Source: Neolewinella persica DSM 23188 (lineage in GTDB: Bacteria > Bacteroidota > Bacteroidia > Chitinophagales > Saprospiraceae). From it: a stretch of DNA of 64,000 nt. The position numbers were made by a program, and so were the translations under genes. The notes beneath the pieces were generated by a model. The model was not told the origin of the DNA. It made no database searches and worked only from the letters and a program-made list of their open reading frames with translations. How positions within the stretch are numbered: position 1 is the stretch's first letter; each line of letters begins with the position of its first letter. Location: NCBI RefSeq assembly GCF_000373105.1, contig NZ_KB890437.1, forward strand, positions 1 to 64,000, written 5' to 3'. Positions 35,571-45,332 of this stretch are shown piece after piece.

Positions 35571-38500
35571 TCATTTTGTCTTAACAAAAACAAACTGATT
35601 ACCAGTTTCATGCCGCCCAAAATACTCCTTGACAGGTTGTGGTCTGACCGATGAAAAATCAGAAAACAGCTGGTTTACTGTTAAAAACCGATTTTCAAGT
35701 GTTGTACTTTTTAGTGATTCCATAATCCTCACTAGCATAGGAGACTTATCTGGAACGGGCTCATTACTTGAAGCAGCAATGTACACCCGCGTAAGGTTTT
35801 CATCATTATTAACCTCATCAATTGATAAATCACTTCGCTTATCTCCTAGATTCAATCCTGCATAATCAGCATCTATAATCAGTAGTATTTTGTTGCAGGA
35901 TATTTGATCAACTATCTTCACTAAGTCTAGAATATTAATTCCCGTAAGGGTACCTACCCCTTTAAAATCAGCGAGTGCGATGCCCGCAGAATTCTTGTTC
36001 CTATTTCGATAGCCATGACCACTAAAATAGATCAGAAGTTGATCGTTCTTTTTAAAGTTACGCCGCTTAAATTCCTCGAGTTGCGCTAACAACTCGGTTC
36101 TAGTTGGATTCTCTACACTATTAACATAGAAAGAGTAAGAATTTTCTAGTTCCTGAGCTAGATTTCTTGTATCCTTTACAGGATTTGCTAAATTTGGCAT
36201 CGTCGTGTATTCACTTACACCGACGAGCAACGCGTAGTTATTCCCTACAGTAATTTCTTCTGCGACGTCTCCGGGGCGATTAGAACGCTTAATTTCAATC
36301 GACTTCTGGAAGACATTTCGTAATGAATCTAGTACTTCTGCCTTGACTTGGATAGGCGATATAGGATTTGATTCTTGAATTTTTACTTCTGAATTTTCGT
36401 AGTAGATAGTTCGAGAGAATAGCGGCTGCTTTCTAAGATCGTAGGTATTGTATAGTTGTACATTAAGTAGATCTTTCCTGACTCTCATGTATCTGCTGGT
36501 TTGCTCTAATAAGGTATTTTCAACATCCTCCTTGAGTTTTGTTTCGTAGTATTCATTTAAGATACGCCAACTAGCTACTTGCAAAGCTAAATCGTTTGTA
36601 ATAAACTCCAAGTAAACTGATAACCCCTTCTCCTCTACATCTAACTCTCTTACTCGTAATATTTTGCCGATTCCTGTTGTGCTCAACCATTGTTGCAACG
36701 CTAGAGTCTGCATCTCGAAAGTATCTTTATACACTCTTAGATCACTTACTTCAGGCAGATATAGTATCTCTCTCGTAGCCAGGGGGGGGACTTCAGTCGC
36801 TACTCTTTCGTTGTCCTCTGTTCTGGAAGGAAGGAAGGATTCTGCTTGGTCAGTTCTAATTACCCTTTCATCAACTACACTGTCTACATCTATAGTGCTG
36901 TTTTCTTCATTGGTAATCTGCTCTGAATCCTCTGCTAACGTGCTATCAATTTCACTTCCTGATTGTTCTTCAGAACGTATAGCCCCAATTGGCGTACAGG
37001 TTTCAAGAATTAGTGCTTTTTTTCCTGAAACTATCATAAGTTCCGAAGCAGTTTGGAAAAAGTTACAGACCCCTTGGCTTTCTCTTTTTAACTGAAGACC
37101 TCGATTCCAAAGGAGAGCGCCTATATTTTTTCGGTGCGTGACATCAAGACTATCCTGAGCTTCCCAGTCAAGAAACTCTTGTAGTTTAATTGCTCCTTGG
37201 TTAAGTGCAGCGTTTCCATCGCTCGTTTTTGGAACGGGAGACAGATCCAAAATGGTCAAGGTATCAAGATCCTCAATTCTAGTTGCGCGACCGATCCGAT
37301 CTTGCCAGCGGTATTCCGCTAAAGTCAGACTGTCCGTTTTACTACATATTTGGATATTTAGGATTGTATCGGGACGGCCTAAACCCTCATAGACTACTGG
37401 CCATATAGTACTATCACATCGCTCATTACTTTGCTTATCTGGTTGCCACCACCACCCCACCAACATCACTAGTATGAACAATGGTAAAGCCCAAAGCAGC
37501 TGCCAAGTTTCGGGTTTTAAGCCTAACGCCCGATAGCCTTCGGGATAAAGGCGCTTATTCCAGCTTTGCGGCAGGGACAGGGGCAGGGTCCCGGCAGGTG
37601 GTTCATGGTTGAGGAAGCGAGCGACCGTAATATCAGGATCATTCCCCGTAGCAATGTCGCGAGCTAATTTTTTAGATAAGTTCTTCCGCTTGTCGGGATC
37701 ATCGAAGGCTAGCAGCCATTCATTCTGCAAGTGGAAGAAGTCTAGCTCGCGCTTGGCAACGGAGCCCTCGGGAGGTGGAGCGTTTTGCTCCAATGCCGCG
37801 AGGAGAGCAAGGCGCAATTTACGGTGGAGACCAGGGGCGGTTTGCTCCAACCAGCGAATGAGTTCATCCCGGGCGGTGACAGGAATTGTTCCTCCGGTGA
37901 ACCACGGCAAACGGGAAAGGGACAAAATATTACGGCTGGAGAGGAGGTTTTCGTTAGTGAATTCGCCGACTTTATGGCCAAAGAAGAGCGAAAGATCCCA
38001 ATGTAGCGTTGGGTAGAGGGCGCAGGCGGCGATCCACTGAGTTTGCGCTAGTGAGAAGTGATCCAGCAGGGAGCCGATGAGCGAGTTAGAAAAGAGGATC
38101 GGTTCCCGCTCGGCATCGTCAATTAATGCGCGGTAATCGACGGGGTCTTCGGGAGAGTGACCGTCGTTGGTTCGTTCAGCGAGAAGACGTAGACCCTGCA
38201 TACTAGCAGGAAGGACAGCAAAGAACTGGGAGAGTCGGCGCTCTTCGATACCCCATTCGTTGGGTGGACGGGTAGTAAGAAGGCTGCGGTTGGCCCAGAG
38301 AGAGAACTGGTCGTTGGCCCATTTGGTGAGTTTACCAGAGGCCGGATTAAGGAGGCGATCTCCTGATCCAACGAGGAGGAGACGACTGTTGGGAAAGCGG
38401 CGCTGAAGGTTTATCAGCGAGGTGGATCGACCGCGATTATCCTGAAAAAGAAGGCGAGGGTCACCGTCAAAGAAGTACCGTTCTATATAGACCTCCTCTG

Positions 38501-39731
38501 CGGCTAACTGCCGGTAAAGCTGGTCGAAGAGTCGGGCATGGTGATTGTTGTTGGCGCCACGGTCGATGAGCAGCAAATATTCGGCAGGGCGAGTGGCCAA
38601 TCGGTAATGAAAGGACGGTAGTCCGCCCTGGTTGATGGTTTGTTTGATGGTCTTACCAAGGTCGAGTTCCCGGTGATCGTCTTCGCGGCGGCGGCGAAGT
38701 TGGCGAAGAAGGGCGGGGTAATTTTCACCCCAATCGATGCCAGCACGGAATTCGGGGAGTTCGATGGGCCAAAAGTGGGGAGCTCCGTCAAACTGTTCAC
38801 GCTGGGCGACTAGACGAATATTCTTACGCCGTTGGTTGCGCAGGTAGAAGTAAAATACGCCTAGCAAAATTAGATAGCCGAATAATATGAGTGGCCACCA
38901 GGCGAAATAAAGGAAATCGGCATATCCTAAGCTTTGAGATTCGGGGACCGCCAGATCTAGCAAGGTACGAGGATGGGGTAAAGGGTCGAAGGAAGTATAG
39001 TCTGGGGTATCCTTACGTTGAACTACAGGTAGCACTGGTGCCCGAGCCGTATCTTGCTTTTGCTCTACTACTACCCGGAAGTTAATGTGTGTAAAACGCT
39101 TATTTGTGCCTTCAAGACGAACGATAAAAGCATCTTCTTGCTTAATGGTATCGAAGTTAGCTTCATAGTAGAGTCTAAGACCAGCCGTATCAACCCTACC
39201 TATTTTTGGGGCATCAACGGTACCGTAGGCAGGCAGGCCAAAAGTCAGTACTCTACCAATAGTAGCTAAAGAATCGACATTAGAAATAAAATTACGCTTG
39301 CCAGCCGTGACAATAATGGTTCTTTCCGTTGTCGGAAACTCCTGAGCGGGCCAAATAAAATAGGCGACTAGAGGTAAGAATAAGACTAACAACAGGCCAG
39401 CAAAGCGTTGGAGTAGTTTATGGCGATCGCGTCGGTTCGCCCTCGTGAACTCGTCTTCCTTTTTTTCGACAGGCTTCTCGGTTGCATCTGCTTGTTCACA
39501 AGCGTTATGAAATATTCTCCTGAAGCGTTCCTGTCCGTTGGCGTCCATAGCGAAGAGAGCAACAAGGCTATCCCCGAGTACGGATTCAGACGTAGTGGAA
39601 GGAAGGCGATCGAGGAGTTCCTGCACAGCCTGGTACTGCTCAACGCCGATGGGATACCCTTCGGCCCGAAGAGCCGTGAGGAAAGCCGCCGTGATCTGGC
39701 GGCTACGGGTATGCCCAGAGAGTGAGGTCAC
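35571..39731 (-). CDS. vWA-like membrane protein with periplasmic island-family domain and pseudo-caspase
   Basis: 1386 residues. The N-terminus (1-80, ITAAFLTALRAEGYPIGVEQ) resembles the start of CoxE-like vWA proteins that work with MoxR ATPases. Membrane helix about 108-127, periplasmic beta domain (138-225), second helix (272-297), and a cytoplasmic vWA-like part (about 375-700) with YLLLIDRGANN where a DxSxS metal site would be. A third helix (745-762) puts the rest in the periplasm. There it carries the unrecognised island-family domain (about 990-1145) and a caspase fold (1163-1386) with His1239 (FSGHGYR) but Asp1289 replacing the Cys (IDADYAG). It is probably a non-cleaving sensor or scaffold. 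Last gene of a three-gene operon. Confidence 0.75.
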   Translation of the reverse strand: MTSLSGHTRSRQITAAFLTALRAEGYPIGVEQYQAVQELLDRLPSTTSESVLGDSLVALFAMDANGQERFRRIFHNACEQADATEKPVEKKEDEFTRANRRDRHKLLQRFAGLLLVLFLPLVAYFIWPAQEFPTTERTIIVTAGKRNFISNVDSLATIGRVLTFGLPAYGTVDAPKIGRVDTAGLRLYYEANFDTIKQEDAFIVRLEGTNKRFTHINFRVVVEQKQDTARAPVLPVVQRKDTPDYTSFDPLPHPRTLLDLAVPESQSLGYADFLYFAWWPLILFGYLILLGVFYFYLRNQRRKNIRLVAQREQFDGAPHFWPIELPEFRAGIDWGENYPALLRQLRRRREDDHRELDLGKTIKQTINQGGLPSFHYRLATRPAEYLLLIDRGANNNHHARLFDQLYRQLAAEEVYIERYFFDGDPRLLFQDNRGRSTSLINLQRRFPNSRLLLVGSGDRLLNPASGKLTKWANDQFSLWANRSLLTTRPPNEWGIEERRLSQFFAVLPASMQGLRLLAERTNDGHSPEDPVDYRALIDDAEREPILFSNSLIGSLLDHFSLAQTQWIAACALYPTLHWDLSLFFGHKVGEFTNENLLSSRNILSLSRLPWFTGGTIPVTARDELIRWLEQTAPGLHRKLRLALLAALEQNAPPPEGSVAKRELDFFHLQNEWLLAFDDPDKRKNLSKKLARDIATGNDPDITVARFLNHEPPAGTLPLSLPQSWNKRLYPEGYRALGLKPETWQLLWALPLFILVMLVGWWWQPDKQSNERCDSTIWPVVYEGLGRPDTILNIQICSKTDSLTLAEYRWQDRIGRATRIEDLDTLTILDLSPVPKTSDGNAALNQGAIKLQEFLDWEAQDSLDVTHRKNIGALLWNRGLQLKRESQGVCNFFQTASELMIVSGKKALILETCTPIGAIRSEEQSGSEIDSTLAEDSEQITNEENSTIDVDSVVDERVIRTDQAESFLPSRTEDNERVATEVPPLATREILYLPEVSDLRVYKDTFEMQTLALQQWLSTTGIGKILRVRELDVEEKGLSVYLEFITNDLALQVASWRILNEYYETKLKEDVENTLLEQTSRYMRVRKDLLNVQLYNTYDLRKQPLFSRTIYYENSEVKIQESNPISPIQVKAEVLDSLRNVFQKSIEIKRSNRPGDVAEEITVGNNYALLVGVSEYTTMPNLANPVKDTRNLAQELENSYSFYVNSVENPTRTELLAQLEEFKRRNFKKNDQLLIYFSGHGYRNRNKNSAGIALADFKGVGTLTGINILDLVKIVDQISCNKILLIIDADYAGLNLGDKRSDLSIDEVNNDENLTRVYIAASSNEPVPDKSPMLVRIMESLKSTTLENRFLTVNQLFSDFSSVRPQPVKEYFGRHETGNQFVFVKTK

Positions 39732-39734
39732 ATG

Positions 39735-40691
39735 CTAGTTGTTGAGGAGGAGTTGTCCGTCATTGAGTAGCCGTTGGAGAAGGTCAAGATCTTCTCGATT
39801 TTTGGCGAGTACAGAGAAAGAAGTTGCTAATTTTCTGGCTTCATCCTCCTGCAACTCACGACTAAGTGCCGCAGCGGGAAAATCCATACGGTTCAGAAGA
39901 TCAACCCAGTGGATAAGCTCGGCAGTAGCGGGTTTTTTACGAAGTTGTTTGGTTTTTCGACCGGTACGAAGTTCTGTGAAAAATCGGGTAAAAAAGCCGA
40001 GGTCAGCCGTGGAATAGCCGTCGGTTTTAGATTGCAGTATTCGCAATAAGGTCTCCTCATTTGGGAAATCGATATGGAAGAAAGTAACGCGCCGCAAAAA
40101 AGGTTCAGGAAGATTTTTCTCCGAATTAGATGTCATGATAACAAATGGCCGCGTAGCCGATCCTGCTTTGAAGGTAGCACCGGTTTCGGGCACCTCGAAG
40201 CGGAGATTTTCGAGTGCATATAGAACGTCGTTGGGTAAGTCACGCGGGGCTTTATCAATTTCATCGATAAGGACGACGTAGCGTTGTTTGCTATCCTGGA
40301 TGGCCTTACCAAGAGCTTCGTACTTTATGAAGCGCTTGGCGATGTCGGCAGCGCTTAGGGTTTCCTTACTCGTTTGGCTATGCTGAAAGTGGCCAAGGGC
40401 ATCGTAGCGGTAGAAGAGGTCACGAGCAGAGCTGGTTGTCTGCGCTGTGAAGACGAGGGGTACGGGGAGGCCGAAGGCGTGAGCAACGTGGAACGCGAGC
40501 TGAGTTTTACCCGTACCCGGCTCCCCGGTGAGCAGCAATGGCTGACCGAGATTGATCGCAACGTTAACTGCATTGACGAGACCGGGATCCGGAAGATAGA
40601 AAGCGGGGTTGTTGAGCTTCGGATTAAGGTTGATAGAGGGAAATTCCTGGGGTTCACCCTCACGCTCGTAGAAAGAAAATTTTTCGGCCAT
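39735..40691 (-). CDS. MoxR-type AAA+ ATPase
   Basis: 318 residues. Walker A GEPGTGKT (56-63), Walker B YVVLIDE (138-144), sensor-1 TSN (187-189) and an arginine-finger pair FLRR (198-201) show an intact AAA+ ATPase of the MoxR group. A helical lid follows. MoxR ATPases remodel vWA-domain partners. The vWA-like gene begins only 3 bases after this stop and the iSTAND-like gene ends 21 bases upstream, so the three form one operon. Such MoxR-vWA-third-protein sets are known as ternary conflict systems; here the third partner appears to be the iSTAND-like protein. Confidence 0.88.
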   Translation of the reverse strand: MAEKFSFYEREGEPQEFPSINLNPKLNNPAFYLPDPGLVNAVNVAINLGQPLLLTGEPGTGKTQLAFHVAHAFGLPVPLVFTAQTTSSARDLFYRYDALGHFQHSQTSKETLSAADIAKRFIKYEALGKAIQDSKQRYVVLIDEIDKAPRDLPNDVLYALENLRFEVPETGATFKAGSATRPFVIMTSNSEKNLPEPFLRRVTFFHIDFPNEETLLRILQSKTDGYSTADLGFFTRFFTELRTGRKTKQLRKKPATAELIHWVDLLNRMDFPAAALSRELQEDEARKLATSFSVLAKNREDLDLLQRLLNDGQLLLNN

Positions 40692-40712
40692 TGTGATAGT
40701 AGTATAAAATGT

Positions 40713-41798
40713 TTAGCGGGTGAGGTACCGGTAAATTTCGTGTTGGGCTAAGTCGATGTGGGTCATGTCAATAGTTCCATCCCGGTTGTAGCGGGCGTGA
40801 TGCTCCGGTGAAAGGCCCTCAATTACAATTTCGGTTAATTTCTGACGATTGAGGAGATTTTCTACACCAACACGTTTAAACCATTTTTCCAGATCGGTAG
40901 CAGGTACCGGCTTCAAGCGATTGATGTGTTTAACGATTTCGAACTCTTCTTCTAAAGCATCGAATATATTAAGGCGCTCCTTTACCTCAGAGGAGACGCC
41001 CGAGTCGTGATGTACGTTCTCGGCGTAGTGAATAAAGTTCAGCAGAAACTTAGGTCCTCCGGTAGCTAATTGCTGGAACTGTTGGATGATCCAGCGGTAA
41101 TACTTAGGGATAAAATCCTTCCAGTCCTCCTCCATGGTTTCAAAGGCTAGAAAGACAAAGTCAAACTCATAATTACTTTCCTCTCCAGCAAGAAAAGAAC
41201 GAATATCTTGGTCACCTTTGAGCTCAAATTCTTCCGCGATATACGACTCAAAAGCTTTTTGTGATTTACGAAAGGTCTTTCTAATTGGTAGGGGTCTTCG
41301 TGCCAACCATTTATCTTGCAGAAAGCATTTTATTACACCTAGGTCTTCATCACTAATACATTCTCTTAGAAGTCGGTCAGTAAAGCGATGAGGCATTTGC
41401 GTATCACAGGCCGTGATGAGATAAACCTGGTATTGATGTTCTGATTCTTCTTCGTCCAAAAGAAAACTACTCCAAAAAGTATCAACTGGTTTTTTTCGGT
41501 CACAATTTACACGATGTAATCGACCAATCTCGGTAGTCGGGTTAACCTCAAGTTCACTAAAATAGTCCCGTAGTTTACCTGCAGTCGGAAACGACTCGAG
41601 ACCTGAGGCACGGGCTGATGTGAAGCGTAAATCAGGGTGCTCTTTCAGCAGCGCGTCCATCTCTTCCTTTAACTCGCTCAAATCTTTATCAAGCTTGAAT
41701 TGCATCAACGGATCACTTGCCTTAATACGGCTGGTTCGAAGAAAGGCGTGCTTCTCCTGCATAAGTTTGAGCAGACTGGTGGGTGTATGGGTGGCCAT
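40713..41798 (-). CDS. iSTAND-like protein with N-terminal helical adaptor
   Basis: 361 residues and no signal peptide. Residues 5-50 (LLKLMQEKHAFLRTSRIKAS, then DPLMQFKLDKDL) match the second domain of the adaptor at 34894. The central part (about 85-290) starts IGRLHRVNCDRKKPVDTFW and continues QVYLITACDTQMPHRFTDRL. This fits the inactive-STAND (iSTAND) group, P-loop-like modules that lack Walker motifs and follow effector-associated domains. Indeed no Walker A is visible. The C-terminus (LEKWFKRVGVENLL ... IDLAQHEIYRYL) is a helical tail. First gene of the MoxR operon, so probably its signal-receiving component. Confidence 0.65.
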   Translation of the reverse strand: MATHTPTSLLKLMQEKHAFLRTSRIKASDPLMQFKLDKDLSELKEEMDALLKEHPDLRFTSARASGLESFPTAGKLRDYFSELEVNPTTEIGRLHRVNCDRKKPVDTFWSSFLLDEEESEHQYQVYLITACDTQMPHRFTDRLLRECISDEDLGVIKCFLQDKWLARRPLPIRKTFRKSQKAFESYIAEEFELKGDQDIRSFLAGEESNYEFDFVFLAFETMEEDWKDFIPKYYRWIIQQFQQLATGGPKFLLNFIHYAENVHHDSGVSSEVKERLNIFDALEEEFEIVKHINRLKPVPATDLEKWFKRVGVENLLNRQKLTEIVIEGLSPEHHARYNRDGTIDMTHIDLAQHEIYRYLTR

Positions 41799-41931
41799 TT
41801 AGTCCGTGGGTGAATTGTAAATATAAGGAACGTAGCCTTTCAGGCTAGATAGATTAGGACTAGCAACCCCAAAAACATTATCATCAGAAGCAAGTGCTCC
41901 TTCTAAAGAGCTACTAATATTTTCCAGGTTA

Positions 41932-42091
41932 GAGCGTGTCTAATTTTAACTTTTGAGCCGATTGCTGACGAATTTTGTTCTGGGCAAGGAACAAAGAGGG
42001 AAGCTAGCCGTAGCTAGCTGACCGATGAAGTGACGAAGCACAGGACGAAATTTGGCGCAAGTAGGCCAAAGTGTTAAATTTAGACACGCTC
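41932..42091. mobile_element. MITE with 3-bp target duplication
   Basis: A 160-bp element with inverted ends GAGCGTGTCTAA and TTAGACACGCTC (20-bp near-perfect arms, 41931-41950 and 42073-42092). It is flanked by a TTA duplication at 41929-41931 and 42092-42094. Most of its length is an imperfect palindrome, with related arms on both sides of a GCTAGC centre. A TNA-type 3-bp duplication suggests mobilisation by an IS5-group transposase not present in the window. It lies in the gene-free stretch 41799-42377. Confidence 0.75.
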
Positions 42092-42544
42092 TTAGCTGCA
42101 CAAGTGATTAACAAGAGTAGATAGTTAAATATCGCGCACTTCCCCTTACTCCGTAGGGATTATGCGTTACTCGAAGCCTTCCCGAGCGCTTGTTGCAGCT
42201 TAATGCATAGCTTAAAGTGTTTCTCATCAATAATGATGTTACAGGGATTAGTAAATACTGCTCTGTATTGGCCATCTTCCAAGAGAAGCATGAGCCTACT
42301 ACAGATTTAATAGTTGTTCTATTGGTTATATACACTCATGAGGGCCCCTGTAAATATTTATAAGGAGTCTTTATCATAGGGTGTGTAATCTGATATGAGA
42401 TCTGTCCGCCTTTTTCTACACCTTAAAAAGCGTGCCCACCCTTCGTAGTTTTGAGGTGTGAAACAAAAAAGCTCTTCCGCGGGGAGTGTTCAATAACCTG
42501 TGTCTAGGTTAGATAATAGTAAAGCGAAGCTTTACAGCCCGCAG

Positions 42545-42607
42545 GGCGCGCAGCGTCCCCGGCTCCTTCCGGCCTACGGCCTCCAGGAGCCGGGGACGCT
42601 GCGCGCC
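42545..42607 (-). terminator. Very strong hairpin after the IS256 transposase gene
   Basis: Two 23-base arms (42545-42567 and 42585-42607) are perfectly complementary, and the loop holds a further GGCC-TAC-GGCC hairpin. It starts 6 bases past the transposase stop. It probably ends the transposase transcript and may protect the element from outside transcription. Confidence 0.7.
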
Positions 42608-42613
42608 GCCCAC

Positions 42614-43849
42614 CTAGCGTCTTAGGTACTTGGTATATTCTTCTCCGTATTCCTCCATCAGCTCCCGTTGGACGGCTGCGAAGTTACGGACCGTCTTTGC
42701 CCAAGCTGTCTTAGTCGCTTGGAGCGTCAGGTAGACTTGGATCATTAATGACTTAGTCGACGGCCAACTGCCTTTGGTCTTAGTCGCTTTGCGTAAATGA
42801 CGGTTTACATTTTCTAGCGCGTTGGTGGTGTAAATTAGCCGGCGCATTTCTGGTCCGAAGTTCATGAAAACCATCAACTCTGTCCAGTCTTTTCGCCACA
42901 AGCGAACTACATGAGGGTACTTCTGCCATTTCTCTTCAAAGGCCTTAAGGGCTTCTACCGCCCCGTCCTCATCAATAGCCGTGTATACCGTCCGTAGGTC
43001 TTTACAGACTTTACGACGATCCTTAAAATCTACGCCGACTACGGAGTTACGCACCTTGTGGACAATGCAGCGCTGGAAGCGACTAGCTGGAAAATAGGTG
43101 CCTACTGCGTCGACTAAGCCTGGCAGGCCGTCAGCAACAAAGACTTTAATATCCTCCGCTCCGCGCTCCTTAAGATCGGCCAGGAGCACTGACCACTGGG
43201 AGGTGCTCTCTGCGCCACGTCCAGTATGCATGCTCAAAATGTCTCGATGACCATCAACATCCACACCATAGAAAAGGTAGGTCGCTACGCTGGTAGACTT
43301 ACCTTCAAGTCGAATGTTAAAGTGAATGGCGTCCATGAAAACGGCCACATAACAAGGTTGAAGAGCGCGTTTCTGCCAAGCCTGAACATCGTCCCAAACC
43401 TCGTTGACAATGCCCGTAATCGAAGCAGGGCTGATAACATGGCCAAACATTTCATGTAGGTGGTTCGAGATGTCTTGGTACGAGTTGCCGCGAGCATATA
43501 AGGATAGGATCTGCTGGCTCATATTCGGTGCCAAATCGTGCTGCCACTTGCCGACGATTGCTGAGTCATAGGTGCCTGTTCGATCTCGAGAGGGCTCAAT
43601 TTTAGTCGGGCCGAAGTCGGTATTAATTGATTTGTTCGCCTTACCCTTACGCTTGTTCGGCCGAGCATCCAAGCGTTCTGCTTCTAACTTTAGGTGCTCC
43701 CCAAGTTCAGCGGACATCGATTTCTCGATCACATGCTTTATCAACTCGGTGAGTACGCCCTCAGTGCCACTAAGGGGTTTGCCTGACATGAGCCCAGCGA
43801 TAATGTCGGACTCGAAGTCCGCGAATACTTTGTCTTTTTTACTTGCCAT
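42614..43849 (-). CDS. IS256-family transposase
   Basis: 411 residues, full length for the family. DDE-type signature blocks of the Mutator-like/IS256 group are present: VAVFMDAIHFNIR (first Asp), KVFVADGLPGLVDAV (second Asp), RFQRCIVHKVRN, and IYTTNALENVNRHLRKATK (Glu helix). No frameshift or internal stop, so it is probably active. Start ATG at 43847-43849. Confidence 0.92.
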   Translation of the reverse strand: MASKKDKVFADFESDIIAGLMSGKPLSGTEGVLTELIKHVIEKSMSAELGEHLKLEAERLDARPNKRKGKANKSINTDFGPTKIEPSRDRTGTYDSAIVGKWQHDLAPNMSQQILSLYARGNSYQDISNHLHEMFGHVISPASITGIVNEVWDDVQAWQKRALQPCYVAVFMDAIHFNIRLEGKSTSVATYLFYGVDVDGHRDILSMHTGRGAESTSQWSVLLADLKERGAEDIKVFVADGLPGLVDAVGTYFPASRFQRCIVHKVRNSVVGVDFKDRRKVCKDLRTVYTAIDEDGAVEALKAFEEKWQKYPHVVRLWRKDWTELMVFMNFGPEMRRLIYTTNALENVNRHLRKATKTKGSWPSTKSLMIQVYLTLQATKTAWAKTVRNFAAVQRELMEEYGEEYTKYLRR

Positions 43850-43896
43850 GATTCAATATCTGTGTTTTATGGCAGACACACATTTTTGAACACCCT

Positions 43897-45180
43897 CCTT
43901 CCGCGTGGGCACAACTCAAAGCTACAACACGTCGACTACATGACACGTCAAAAAAACGTACTCGTCGTCGGCGTAAGCTCCAAGACCAGCTTCGTTACCG
44001 TGACCAACTCATTACTCGGCTCCGGGCGGAGAACACCGAATTACGGGCACGCCTTGATCCAACCCCAGTGTTTAATTGCACTTACCCAGCCCAGATGATG
44101 ACCTTAGCGGTTTTCATTGTAATCAACGGCGGATCACTACGGTGTGCTGCGGCTACGGCTGGCTTTTTTGCAGAACTAATGGGATGGCCCTTCAAAGCAC
44201 CTGCTTTCAAAACCGTCAGCAACTGGGTAGAACGTTGCGGACTTCACGCTTTACAACTCACCAAATCGCTCCAGGGAGAATACGTTGCCATTATTGATGC
44301 CAGCATCCAGAACGGCAAGGAACAGCTAATGCTTTTGCTAGGCGTTGAAGCCGAGCGCGCCGCCCGCCTGGATCGCCCGCTGCGCGTGGCCGACATGAAG
44401 GTGCTCGGCATGGAAGTCCAGTCATCATGGAATGGTGATGAGGTGGCTGCATTTATCAGCCGCTCGATGGCCGAGCGTCCCGGTATCAGTTTACGATATG
44501 TCATCTGTGATCGGGGCTCCAATTTATTGGCTGCGCTAAGTAAGCTGGCTCTACCAGTAGTCAGTGACTGTAGCCATGTGATGATGAACATGGTCAAGAA
44601 ACTGTTCAAGGATGATGCGGCGCTAAGCAAGCTTAAGGCTAGCGTCGGCTTGCTACGCCAACAATTAACAATGACGGACAATGCCTTCGCTTTACCGGCT
44701 ACGCTGCGGGACAAGGACCGCTTCGGACGGATCTTCTTCTTGGTGAAATGGATGGAGCGAATTGATGACTACGGTACGGCACTCAACTCTGAACTGCGCG
44801 CTCGCTTGAATGCCGGACGCAACCGTTGGTTAGATTTACGGCTACGTCAGGTACAGCGACTCATGGTAATTACAGCCACTCGACTTAAATGCGAAGGGCT
44901 TAGTCAAGCCAGCCGTGATGGATGGATAAACGATGTGCTTGCCTACCTTCAAACGCAGCCACGACTAACCCAGCAAGCAAGAAGCTTTATCACCGGCATA
45001 ATGAATTATTTTAACGACCATGCCGACTTTTACGCTAACTGGGTCCGGATACAGTGCTGTTCGGATATCATTGAGAGCATCTTCGGACGTTACAAGAACA
45101 AGGGCGGCATGAAAGCCATCTCCGCTGACGTGTTATCCATTGCCATGTACAACCGCAAGATATCCGTCGACTTCGTATAG
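43897..45180 (+). pseudogene. DDE transposase-like gene truncated at its 5' end by IS256
   Basis: The frame is open from the IS256 boundary, without a sensible start codon, and reads RRRRKLQDQLRYRDQLITRL then AENTELRARLDP as a basic coiled N-terminal region before FNCTYPAQMMTLAVF. The catalytic-like residues are IIDASIQ, VICDRGSN, SDCSH and SDIIESIFGRYKN, the pattern of a DDE transposase of a family I cannot name. The missing N-terminus is not found left of IS256. The body from 44068 is uninterrupted, so a shorter protein could still be made from an internal start. Confidence 0.65.
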
Positions 45181-45332
45181 CAAGCCATAGGCCAAGTCAC
45201 CGGGCCGCAACTCGACGAGTGGCGGTGTCAAAACGTGTGCCACAACCGTTATGGAATCCGAAAACGCATGGAACGAGAGCTTAGAGAAAGCGCCGGAGGC
45301 TAATGAAATCAGATTAGACACCCTAGTCTTTA

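Larger units (their letters stand above)
42378..43896 (-). mobile_element. IS256-family insertion sequence
   Basis: The transposase gene at 42614-43849 is enclosed by short inverted ends AGGGTGT (42378-42384) and ACACCCT (43890-43896), with partial similarity further in (CTGTCCGCC against TGTCTGCC). The right end abuts a truncated gene whose frame starts exactly there. I see no target duplication, so one side may have been deleted after insertion. Outer limits are therefore moderately certain. Confidence 0.6.
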
